From QHXQ01 sp036389375 (lineage in GTDB: Bacteria > Acidobacteriota > Blastocatellia > Pyrinomonadales > Pyrinomonadaceae), in the NCBI GenBank assembly GCA_036389375.1, contig DASVQA010000043.1:1-27463 (forward strand): a DNA stretch of 27,463 bases, in the 5' to 3' direction. The notes beneath the pieces are model-generated. The model ran no database searches, was not told the DNA's origin, and saw only the letters and a program-made list of their open reading frames with translations. How positions within the stretch are numbered: position 1 is the stretch's first letter; the number at the start of each line of letters is the position of its first letter. Made by a program: the position numbers and the translations under genes. Of the stretch, positions 14,554-21,755 are shown piece by piece.

Positions 14554-14583
14554 TTGACACTGCTGCGAGCGCCTCCTTATATT
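14554..14583 (+). promoter_or_regulatory. Strong sigma70 promoter for tRNA-Leu
   Basis: TTGACA (14554-14559) matches the -35 consensus, and TTATAT at 14577-14582 or TATATT at 14578-14583 gives the -10 with 17 or 18 bases between. The tRNA begins about 11 bases after the predicted start. Confidence 0.8.
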
Positions 14584-14600
14584 GTCTTTCCACAGTTCAT

Positions 14601-14684
14601 GCGGATGTGGCGGAACTGGTAGACGCGCAGGTCTCAGAAGCCTGTGATGGTGACATCGTGGAGGTTCGATTCCTCTCATCCGCA
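14601..14684 (+). tRNA. tRNA-Leu, anticodon CAG
   Basis: The acceptor arms GCGGATG (14601-14607) and CATCCGC (14677-14683) pair perfectly, with discriminator A at 14684. The D arm contains the class II pattern ACTGGTAGACGCG. The anticodon stem CAGGT/GCCTG encloses the loop CTCAGAA, giving anticodon CAG at 14635-14637 for codon CUG. A long variable arm (TGATGGTGACATCG) marks a class II tRNA, and the T arm has GGAGGTTCGATTCC. The 3' CCA is not encoded. It has its own strong promoter and is followed by a 33-bp hairpin. Confidence 0.96.
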
Positions 14685-14690
14685 TAAAAA

Positions 14691-14765
14691 CAGAGGTCAG
14701 AGGTTAGGGGCTAGAGATCAGTAGATATTTAATACTGATCTCTAGCCCCTAACCTCTGACCTCTG
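14691..14765. terminator. 33-bp perfect hairpin of GAGGTCA/GAGGTTAG repeats
   Basis: Arms 14691-14723 and 14733-14765 are exact reverse complements around a 9-base AT-rich loop. On the minus strand the stem is followed directly by TTTTT, making a classic intrinsic terminator for the DUF6941 gene, while on the plus strand it lies 6 bases past the tRNA end. The repeat units match those at 11785-11867. It is both a member of the heptamer repeat family and a terminator. Confidence 0.85.
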
Positions 14766-14769
14766 CTCT

Positions 14770-15207
14770 TTAGTTTACCGCTTCCGAAGCAGCCTCTGGC
14801 GCTTGGGCGCTGCGGGCGTCGAGCACCATGAGCGGCTGTTCGTCGAAGAGTGTGGAATCAACGAGCGTCTGCACCCAGTACTGGCCCGGCTCGGTGAAGG
14901 TGACGTTAACGAAGAAGCTGATGTTGTCGGCGAAACCGCCAGGCTCGACCGCAAACTGCGTCGGCTGTGAGACGACGACGGGTTGTCGCCGGTCGGGCGT
15001 CAGCACGCGCACCTCCATCAAATGTTCGCCCGCGCCCTGCCAGTGGCTCACGACCGCGAACTTGATCAGCGAGACGGGCAACTGTTGCACCATGATGTTC
15101 TGGAACACGCCCATCAGCGATAGCTTGTTGCCTACTTCCAGCCGCACGTCGTCGCAGTAGATCGTGTAAACCAGATTCAGCTTGTCGCCCTGTTTTGCTC
15201 TGCTCAT
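14770..15207 (-). CDS. DUF6941 family protein
   Basis: The 145-residue product follows the DUF6941 pattern: LNLVYTIYCDDVRLEVGNKLSLMGVF at residues 10-35, an Ig-like beta-sandwich with KFAVVSHWQGAGEHLMEVRVL, FADNISFFVNVTFTEPGQYWVQTLVD and a C-terminal LMVLDA. There is no signal peptide, so it is probably cytoplasmic or cell-associated. GGAG lies 6 bases before the ATG at 15207. The family is conserved but of unknown function. It ends against the 33-bp terminator. Confidence 0.82.
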   Translation of the reverse strand: MSRAKQGDKLNLVYTIYCDDVRLEVGNKLSLMGVFQNIMVQQLPVSLIKFAVVSHWQGAGEHLMEVRVLTPDRRQPVVVSQPTQFAVEPGGFADNISFFVNVTFTEPGQYWVQTLVDSTLFDEQPLMVLDARSAQAPEAASEAVN

Positions 15208-15309
15208 CGCTGCTCCATTCTCATTCGCCGTTGTTCAGTTAAGCTCCGCGCCGCAAGGCCCACGCGGCCGCGTTTGCCATGCAGCAGATTTGCCCGCGCG
15301 GTTTTCAGT

Positions 15310-17328
15310 TCACGCCAGCAGCGCCCTGAGCGCCTGCTCGTCAATGATGTTCAAGCCCAGCGCCCGCGCTTTGTCGAGTTTCGAGCCGGCCTCTGCGCCC
15401 GCGACGATGTAATCGGTCTTCTTGCTGACGGACGACGTGACGCGGCCGCCGTGTGCCTCGATGAGCGCGCGCGCCTCATCGCGCGTCATCGTCTCAAGCC
15501 GGCCGGTTAAGACGAACTGCTGGCCGGCGAAAGTCTCAGTCGTGCCGCCGCCTGCGCCCGCCGCCAGTTCGGTGCGGACGCCCGCCGCGCGCAGCCGGTC
15601 GCACAGCAAGCGGTTGCCCTCGTCAGCGAACCAGTCATGCACGCTCTCCGCGACGGTCAGACCGATTTCGGGAATCTCGTCCAACGCTTCGACGCTCGCG
15701 GCCGCAAGTTCTTTGAGCGAGCGAAAGCTGCGCGCGAGGATCGCGGCCGTGCGCTCGCCGACGTGGCGCAGACCCAGTCCGAAGACGAGTTGCGGCAGGT
15801 CGCGCTCCCGGCTCGCCGCGATCTGCGCGAGCAGATTCGACGCGGACTTCTCCGCCATGCGCTCAAGCCCCGCCACCTGTTCGTGTGTAAGCGCGTAGAG
15901 ATCGGCCACGTCTTTGACCAGTTTCGTCTGCACGAACTGTTCGGCGAGTGCCTCGCCCAAGCCCTCGATCCGCATGGCGCGACGCGACGCGAAATGCAGC
16001 AGCCGTGCTTTCAACTGCGCCGGGCAATCCGCCGCTACGCAGCGCGCCACCACCTCGCCTTCGGGGCGCGAGATGACGCCGCCGCAGACCGGGCAAATCT
16101 TCGGCATGCGGAAACGCTTCTCCGCGCCCGTGCGCCGCGACTCGACCACCTTCAAGACCTTCGGAATGATCTCGCCGCTCTTTTCGATCAAGACGTAATC
16201 GCCGACGCGCACGCCGAGCCGCTTGATCTCGTCCTCGTTATGCAGCGTCGCGCGCGCGACGGTCGTGCCCGCGAGTTGCACAGGCTCTAAGATGGCGACG
16301 GGCGTGAGCGCGCCCGTGCGCCCGACCTGCACGATGATCTCTTTGACCTGCGTCGTCGCCTGCCGCGCCGGATACTTGTAGGCGATGGCCCAGCGCGGCG
16401 ATTTCGTCGTCGCGCCGAACTCGTCCTGTAGCGCCGTCGAGTTGACTTTGACGACGACGCCATCGATCTCGTAGTCCAAATCGTCGCGCTGCCCTTCCCA
16501 GTCGTTGCAGAAAGCGATCACATCGTCAATCGTCGCGCAACGCTTGTGCGGGCCTGTGCGGAAGCCGGCGCGCTCCAACCATTCGAGCGCAGCCCAGTGC
16601 GTGTCGAACGCCTTGCGCTCGCCGGCCAGCGCGTCGTAGGCGAACAGGTCTAACCGACGGGCGCGGACGACCTGTGGATCGAGTTGGCGGATCGTGCCGG
16701 CGGCGGCGTTGCGTGGGTTCGCAAAACGCGGCTCGTTGGCCTCTTCGCGTTCGGCGTTGATGCGCTCGAACACCTTACGCGCGAGATACGCCTCGCCGCG
16801 CACTTCCACCTCGCTCGCCTGATGCGCGTCCTTGAGGCGCAAAGGGACGGTGCGAATCGTGCGGACGTTCTGCGTTACGTCTTCCCCGATGCGCCCGTCG
16901 CCGCGCGTCACGCCGCGCACGAGCACGCCGTCGTGGTAGTGCAGCGAGATGGATAGACCGTCGATCTTCAACTCGGCGACGTATTCGAACGCGCGCCCGT
17001 CGGCGAGTTTGCGGCAGCGTTCGTCAAAGGCGCGCAGGTCTTCGATGTTGTAGCTGTTGTCGAGCGAAAGCATCGGGCGTCGGTGGACGTACTGCTCGAA
17101 CCGCTCGGCGGGTCGCCCGCCCACGCGCTGCGTCGGACTGTCGGGCGTGACGAGTTCGGGATGCTCGGCTTCGAGCGTTTGCAGCCGCACGAGCAGCGCG
17201 TCGTAATCGGCGTCGGAGATTTCCGGGTTGTCATAGACGTAATAAAGTTCTTCGTGGTGACGCAACTCGGCGCGCAGAGTTTCGATCTCCTGCGCCACAC
17301 CTGTCGCACTCGTTGATGTTTTGCCCAT
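15310..17328 (-). CDS. ligA: NAD-dependent DNA ligase
   Basis: The 672-residue enzyme seals nicks in replication and repair using NAD. In order: domain Ia (EELYYVYDNPEISDADYD), the adenylation domain with the active Lys K121 in AELKIDGLSI, the OB domain (VGRTGALTPVAILEPV), a Cys4 zinc finger (CPVCGG then RCVAADCPAQL), helix-hairpin-helix repeats (FGLGLRHVGERTAAILA, IPEIGLTVAES), and a C-terminal BRCT domain (FVLTGRLETMTRDEARALIEAHGG). Length and layout are normal. The ATG at 17328 is preceded by AAGGGC 3 bases from it; a TTG at 17349 is an alternative. It follows the M20 gene with a 30-base gap. Confidence 0.97.
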   Translation of the reverse strand: MGKTSTSATGVAQEIETLRAELRHHEELYYVYDNPEISDADYDALLVRLQTLEAEHPELVTPDSPTQRVGGRPAERFEQYVHRRPMLSLDNSYNIEDLRAFDERCRKLADGRAFEYVAELKIDGLSISLHYHDGVLVRGVTRGDGRIGEDVTQNVRTIRTVPLRLKDAHQASEVEVRGEAYLARKVFERINAEREEANEPRFANPRNAAAGTIRQLDPQVVRARRLDLFAYDALAGERKAFDTHWAALEWLERAGFRTGPHKRCATIDDVIAFCNDWEGQRDDLDYEIDGVVVKVNSTALQDEFGATTKSPRWAIAYKYPARQATTQVKEIIVQVGRTGALTPVAILEPVQLAGTTVARATLHNEDEIKRLGVRVGDYVLIEKSGEIIPKVLKVVESRRTGAEKRFRMPKICPVCGGVISRPEGEVVARCVAADCPAQLKARLLHFASRRAMRIEGLGEALAEQFVQTKLVKDVADLYALTHEQVAGLERMAEKSASNLLAQIAASRERDLPQLVFGLGLRHVGERTAAILARSFRSLKELAAASVEALDEIPEIGLTVAESVHDWFADEGNRLLCDRLRAAGVRTELAAGAGGGTTETFAGQQFVLTGRLETMTRDEARALIEAHGGRVTSSVSKKTDYIVAGAEAGSKLDKARALGLNIIDEQALRALLA

Positions 17329-17358
17329 GCTGCCCTTAGCGCGTTTCAAGCTGCCGCT

Positions 17359-18774
17359 TCATCTGTTGAGCTGCTGAATCGTCTCTATCGTCTTGCGCTC
17401 TTTAAGATCGTCTTTGCTGATCTGCGCGAGTTGATGAATGACGCGCCCGAAATATTTGATGCCCTGTATGAAGTCGGCGACGCGTATGTTCTCGTTCGGC
17501 CCGTGCGGGTTCGAGCCGGCGTGCGCGATGCCGAAGGAGACGACCGGCGTGGGCGGCGCATTGACCCCGCAGACCGCGCCGACGGGCCCCGACGCCGGAT
17601 CGAGCGGATAGACGACCGGTGCGTCGCCATAAACGTCGAGCACAGTTTCGACCGCCGCGCGGGCTACCGTCGAAGTGCTCGGCGCTTTGGCGTAAGGCGC
17701 GCTGGCGATCTCGACGATCTCTATGTCGTGAAACTCGCGCGTGGCCAGATGGCGGCGCAGCAGGTCGGTGACGAGCGCGGGCGTGAGATCGGGCACGAGG
17801 CGAAAATCCAGGCGCGCCCGCGCCATGCCGGGCAGCACCGTTTTTGCGCCCGCGTCGGTGTGCCCCGTTTGCAGCCCGCAGATGGTGCAGGTCGGGCCGA
17901 AGATCAGTTCCTTGGTCAACGTGCGCCCGCTCATGTTGCGCACCCAGTTGCCGATCTTGAACTGCTTCTTGAGGCCCATCTCGTCCAACTCGATCTGCTT
18001 GAGCATGCGCGCATCCAAATCTTCGATGGGCGCGATGTGCGAGCCGAAGCCGTCAATCGTGATGACGCCTTTGGGCGAGACGATGGTGGCGAGCGCCTGC
18101 ACGAGCCGCCACGCTGGGTTCGGCACGATGCCGCCCCACTTCGAGTGCAGATCGCTCGTCGCGCCGTAAGCGCGCAGTTCGATGAAGGTGATGCCCTTGA
18201 AGCCGAGGCTGATGACGAGTCGCTCCTTCGTGTCGCGGTAGCCGTCGTCCCAGATCGCGCCGTCGGCCCGCAGCAGGTCGGCGTGCTCGGCCGTGAAGCG
18301 ATACAGGCTCGGACTGCCAAGCCCGTCCTCGCCCTCGACGATGAAGCGCAGACAAAAAGGGAGTTTGCCGAACGTCTTTTGATAAGCCTCGACGGCGGCG
18401 AGCCGGGCCACCAGATCGCCTTTGCTGTTGGCCGCGCCGCGCGCATAGAGTTTGTCGTCGAGCACCGACGCGGCGAACGGGCCGACCGCCCATTCGCTCA
18501 ACTGCCCGACGGGCTGCACGTCGTAGTGGCCATAGACGACGAAGCAGTGCGCGCCTGCGCCGAACTCGCCGAAGATGACGGGGAAGCCGCTACCGAAGCG
18601 GAACGCGCGCGTGCCCGCGCCGATGCGCTGCATCATCTGTTCGACCGTCTCCGCCACCGCCCGCATCCCTGTCCCGCGCGCCGCCACCGACGGCATGCGA
18701 CACAACGCCTGCAACCGCTCGACGAACGCGGCGGCATGACGATCAACGTAGCGGTCAAACCGGGCAATGGTCAT
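17359..18774 (-). CDS. M20 family metallopeptidase/dipeptidase
   Basis: The 471-residue product has the M20 two-domain fold. Metal-ligand motifs are H83-x-D85 in VYGHYDVQP, E149 (general base) and D150 in EGEDGLGS, D176/D177 in IWDDGYRD, and a closing His in HAGSNPHGPNENIRVADF. The dimerisation domain sits near residues 195-300, and DFRLVPDLTP re-enters the catalytic domain. Unusually, the position of the bridging Asp in the A-R-G-A-x-D-x-K-G motif reads N116 (ARGAANSKG). Active Asn at this place would weaken a dinuclear zinc site. The substrate is likely a small peptide or acylated amino acid. The start at 18774 has no Shine-Dalgarno; heptamer repeats sit directly upstream. Confidence 0.9.
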   Translation of the reverse strand: MTIARFDRYVDRHAAAFVERLQALCRMPSVAARGTGMRAVAETVEQMMQRIGAGTRAFRFGSGFPVIFGEFGAGAHCFVVYGHYDVQPVGQLSEWAVGPFAASVLDDKLYARGAANSKGDLVARLAAVEAYQKTFGKLPFCLRFIVEGEDGLGSPSLYRFTAEHADLLRADGAIWDDGYRDTKERLVISLGFKGITFIELRAYGATSDLHSKWGGIVPNPAWRLVQALATIVSPKGVITIDGFGSHIAPIEDLDARMLKQIELDEMGLKKQFKIGNWVRNMSGRTLTKELIFGPTCTICGLQTGHTDAGAKTVLPGMARARLDFRLVPDLTPALVTDLLRRHLATREFHDIEIVEIASAPYAKAPSTSTVARAAVETVLDVYGDAPVVYPLDPASGPVGAVCGVNAPPTPVVSFGIAHAGSNPHGPNENIRVADFIQGIKYFGRVIHQLAQISKDDLKERKTIETIQQLNR

Positions 18775-18784
18775 CTTAAAGACA

Positions 18785-18805
18785 GTGACGAGTGTCGAGT
18801 GCCGA
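18785..18805. repeat. TCGTCAC-type heptamer repeat, three units
   Basis: Three tandem 7-base units on the plus strand, GTGACGA, GTGTCGA and GTGCCGA, lie in the gap between the GNAT stop and the M20 start. The same units are at 23342-23362. It resembles short tandem heptamer repeats of other bacteria. Confidence 0.7.
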
Positions 18806-18806
18806 G

Positions 18807-19613
18807 CTAGAACAAGCGTTGTTTGTCGTCAATGTGTTCGTAGAACAGGTAACGGGGGCGCGCTTGATCGCGGTCGAAGCCGGCGCAGACGAGGCCGGCG
18901 GCGAACGCCTGTTGAAATTCGGTGCGGACGCGCTGCAACTCGGCGCGCGCGCGCGCAATATCTGCATGCATGAGCGCAGTCCAGTCGGCCGGGATGACGA
19001 TTGCCGCGGCCGGTTCCTGTTCAATCATCGGCGTGGCGGCGCGCGCGCAAGCTTCGACGCGGGGCGAGCGCAAGTGCCATTCGGCAAAGAGGCGGTCGCT
19101 GTCGAGGCCGAGCGGGCGGCCGAACTCGCCGGTCGTCGTCGTGTAGTCCGTGCCGTAGAAGTTGGCGGCGTAGGTGCGGACAATTGCGCCGAGCCGGTTC
19201 AGGTTGAAATGCGCGTTGCGAGCGCGCATCGGATCCCACGTCCACTTGATAAACGAAACCCCTTCGCCGAGCGCACGCGCGCGTTGCGCCCACTTGAGCC
19301 GCGCGCCCAAGCCGCGATTCTGCTGGCTCTCCGCGACCGCCATCATGTGCGAATAGCCGAAGACATCGGGGCCGCGCACGGCCGCCAGATGATGCACGAA
19401 GCCGACCAACTCTGCCCCTTGAAACGCGCCCAGCGTCCAGCCCCCTGCCGCGCGCGAGACGATCAGGTGGCGACGCGGCGAAATCTCCATGTCGGGCAGC
19501 CCGAACACCTCGCGCTGCAAACGCACGCACGCGTCAAACTCCGCAATCGTCGTGCATTCGCGCACGACGACCTCTGTTTCCGCGTGCGCCGCCTGCTCCG
19601 TCTGCCTCGTCAT
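18807..19613 (-). CDS. GNAT-like acyltransferase (COG3375-type)
   Basis: The 268-residue product has an N-terminal GNAT-type fold at about residues 15-150: EFDACVRLQREVFG, HLIVSRAAGGWTLGAFQGAELVGFVHHL, then the acetyl-CoA loop region MMAVAESQQNRGLGARLKWAQRARA, where Q-x-R-G-L-G is the R/Q-x-x-G-x-G signature. FIKWTWDPMRARNAHFNLNRLGAIVR is the characteristic COG3375 block, followed by a second half with FAEWHLRSPRVE. The substrate is unknown. AGGAG lies 5 bases before the ATG at 19613. It runs into the M20 gene across the heptamer repeat, suggesting one transcript. Confidence 0.85.
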   Translation of the reverse strand: MTRQTEQAAHAETEVVVRECTTIAEFDACVRLQREVFGLPDMEISPRRHLIVSRAAGGWTLGAFQGAELVGFVHHLAAVRGPDVFGYSHMMAVAESQQNRGLGARLKWAQRARALGEGVSFIKWTWDPMRARNAHFNLNRLGAIVRTYAANFYGTDYTTTTGEFGRPLGLDSDRLFAEWHLRSPRVEACARAATPMIEQEPAAAIVIPADWTALMHADIARARAELQRVRTEFQQAFAAGLVCAGFDRDQARPRYLFYEHIDDKQRLF

Positions 19614-19636
19614 GCGCTCCTCTTAAATTTGGCGAT

Positions 19637-20104
19637 TTAAACGACCGTCAAGGTGTACCAGCTTTGCGGCACGCGCGCAACGCGACGGTCGGCGCTCAGG
19701 GTCGCCACATCGGCCACGAAGTTGACGAGCATGAGCCGCCCCGGCGGGCGATAACGCGCGGCCACCGTCGCGCGCAAAGCGGCGATGAGCATCTGCGTCT
19801 GCGCGGTCATCTTAAACAAGACCAGCCGCTCGACGCCCGCGTGCTTCAAGAGCCAGCCGACCTTACGCATGGACACCAGTCCGCACTCGCCCCAGAAGGC
19901 GAAAGGCGGACGGCGCGGGTCGTCCGTCCGTGCGCTCAGATCGGGGCGATAGCGTAAACCAACCCGCGCCTCGATCTCCAGATCGGGAAACTCCGCCACG
20001 TACATCGCATAGCCGAGCGCCTTCATCAACACGTGCTCGTAGGATTCGCCCGGCCGCTGCCAGAGGCGCACGCGGCGGTCTGCGAGTTGGAAATCGTAGT
20101 GCAT
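19637..20104 (-). CDS. Hypothetical protein, possible YaeQ-like PD-(D/E)XK fold
   Basis: The 155-residue product from the ATG at 20104 (MHYDFQLADRRVRL) shows E-x-x-x-x-V-L-M-K-A-L-G-Y-A-M-Y, then RYRPDLSA and FAFWGECGLVSMRKVGWLLKHAG, followed by beta strands. The D...(10-20)...E-x-G...K spacing (PDL, WGECG, MRK) resembles YaeQ and other PD-(D/E)XK nuclease-fold proteins, which is inference from motif spacing. No ribosome site supports the start; GTG at 20146 is the alternative. It lies 23 bases upstream of the GNAT gene in the same direction. Confidence 0.65.
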   Translation of the reverse strand: MHYDFQLADRRVRLWQRPGESYEHVLMKALGYAMYVAEFPDLEIEARVGLRYRPDLSARTDDPRRPPFAFWGECGLVSMRKVGWLLKHAGVERLVLFKMTAQTQMLIAALRATVAARYRPPGRLMLVNFVADVATLSADRRVARVPQSWYTLTVV

Positions 20105-20205
20105 GCGCGTCCGAACGGGCTGCGCGTCGCAAGTCCGGCGGCCCACACAGGCGGCCCGCGCCGCAGGCTTTAAACTGTCGGGCCGCGGCCATTAGACTTT
20201 TTGAC

Positions 20206-21531
20206 TTATTTTTGCGGGCGCGTGGGCAGTTCGAGGCAGACTAGGAGACCACGCGCGGCCGTCGTGTCGAGCGCGACCGTGCCGCCAATCGCGTCGAGCA
20301 GGCGGCGTGCGATGACGAGGCCCAACTCGTTCATGTTTGTGCCGCGTTCGTTCGGCGCGTCGAGGTCAACGGGATCGAAGACGTGCGCGGGATCGGTGAG
20401 CGGCTCGCCCTCGTCCTTGATGTCTATCGAGAAGCGCCCCGCGCCGAGCGGGTGTGCATGCACGCTCACGACCCCGCCCTGCGGGCTGCGCGCGATGGCG
20501 TGCGCCATAAAGTTGTAGAGCACCTGCCGGAGCTTACCTTCGTCCGAGACGATGGGGCCGAGTTCGGGCGCAACGTCGCACTCAAGCCGCACACACTGTT
20601 TCTGCGCGAGCCGCCCGACCGCCGCGCACGATTCGCGCAGCATCTCGCGCACGGAGAAGTCGTGCAGGAACAATTCGGTCTGCCCGGCTTCGAGCCGCGA
20701 GAGATCGACGAGTTGCTTGATGCTCGTGTGTAGCTGCTGCCCCGACGCCTGAATCTTTTCGCAGAAGCGGCGCTGCGCCGGCGACAGGTCTTCGTGTTCG
20801 AGCAGGATTTCGGTGAAGCCGAGGATCGAGGTCAGCGGCGTGCGCAACTCGTGCGACATGCGCCCCAGAAAGAGCGAACGGTAACGCCCCACGCGCAGCA
20901 ACTCCCGATTGGCCTCTTCAAGTGCGCTCTTGCGTTCACGCAACTCTGCGATCAAAGCTTCGATGCGCTCGTGCTGCTCGCGCAGCGCCGCCGCCTGCCG
21001 CGCGTTGCCAAGCGCGATCACAATCGGTGCAGCCACGAAGCGCAGGCCCGCCAGCGCCGCGCGCAGCCGCTCAGGGTAAGCCGAGAGCGCAACAAGCACG
21101 CCGACCAGCGTGCCGCGCGCGTGAATCGGAATGCCGACGCCCGAATGCAAGCCCATGTCGGCAAACGCGCGGCGCACGACGAGCGCCTGTTCATCTCCGT
21201 CTTCGATGCCGCTATCGAGCCAGACCTGCTGCTCGCGGCCCGCGCGTTCGACGGCCGCCGCGAGTTGGGCAGAGCCGCGCTCGGCCGTCTCGGCATGCAT
21301 GTGTGGGTGCGTGTAGAGCGCGCTGGCGCGCAGCGGGGCGCTGCCATCCGTCCGCAGGAAGGTGCTGATGCAGCACAAGTCCCAGTGGCGCAGCAGTATC
21401 TCGGCGAACGCGCTGCAAACGCTCTCTTCGCTGGCGAAGAGGCCCGGCGTGGCGGACTGCGCGTAGAAGAGATCGACGATCTCCGTGCTCAGCGCGGTCA
21501 GCACGGACGCGCTCGCGCCGGTTTCGGCCAT
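20206..21531 (-). CDS. GAF-domain histidine kinase with altered ATP-binding boxes
   Basis: The 441-residue product has a GAF-like domain at about 15-175, a coiled coil at 176-215 (ALREQHERIEALIAELRERKSALEEAN as parts), a HisKA domain with H227 in FLGRMSHELRTPLTSILGF, and a HATPase_c domain at about 320-438. No membrane span is seen, so it is cytoplasmic. The N-box reads VLYNFMAHAIARSP, with H344 where a metal-binding Asn is usual; the G1 box reads DEGEPL instead of D-x-G-x-G; the G2 box reads NELGLVIARRLL. It may be a weak or inactive kinase, or act as phosphatase. The start at 21531 is uncertain because no Shine-Dalgarno is visible; 21564 is possible. It is divergent from the J-domain gene. 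Confidence 0.85.
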   Translation of the reverse strand: MAETGASASVLTALSTEIVDLFYAQSATPGLFASEESVCSAFAEILLRHWDLCCISTFLRTDGSAPLRASALYTHPHMHAETAERGSAQLAAAVERAGREQQVWLDSGIEDGDEQALVVRRAFADMGLHSGVGIPIHARGTLVGVLVALSAYPERLRAALAGLRFVAAPIVIALGNARQAAALREQHERIEALIAELRERKSALEEANRELLRVGRYRSLFLGRMSHELRTPLTSILGFTEILLEHEDLSPAQRRFCEKIQASGQQLHTSIKQLVDLSRLEAGQTELFLHDFSVREMLRESCAAVGRLAQKQCVRLECDVAPELGPIVSDEGKLRQVLYNFMAHAIARSPQGGVVSVHAHPLGAGRFSIDIKDEGEPLTDPAHVFDPVDLDAPNERGTNMNELGLVIARRLLDAIGGTVALDTTAARGLLVCLELPTRPQK

Positions 21532-21656
21532 GTCAGGAGTTGTTCGCAAAACACCCCTTGTCATAAACGTCTGGCTAACAGCTATGCAGCCCGCCCCTCG
21601 CACGCGGCGCGAGGGCGGCTGACGGCTCAAATTTTCAGGGACGCTTGTGCGCGCAA

Positions 21657-21662
21657 TATAGT
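21657..21662 (+). promoter_or_regulatory. -10 box TATAGT for the J-domain operon
   Basis: TATAGT lies 94 bases before the start at 21756. TTTTCA is a poor -35 at 19 bases. The same hexamer is used by the yggS and yebC promoters. Confidence 0.4.
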
Positions 21663-21696
21663 GCGCGGCTTGCTAAAGTGTCAACGAAGGACGAAA

Positions 21697-21726
21697 ATGA
21701 AAACGGTTATTTGGGCGCACAAGTAG
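21697..21726 (+). CDS. Possible 9-residue leader peptide
   Basis: ATG at 21697 reads MKTVIWAHK then TAG at 21724-21726. AAGG ends 6 bases upstream, the best ribosome site in this leader. The main gene starts 29 bases after the stop and has none. It could be a leader peptide or a chance short frame. Confidence 0.3.
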   Translation: MKTVIWAHK

Positions 21727-21755
21727 CCAAGCAACTCTCTTTCAAGCCTACCTCG

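Noticed and set aside
14601..14684. tRNA-Leu as an integration site
   Set aside because: No second copy of the tRNA 3' end was found downstream, and the following genes are ordinary chromosomal ones.
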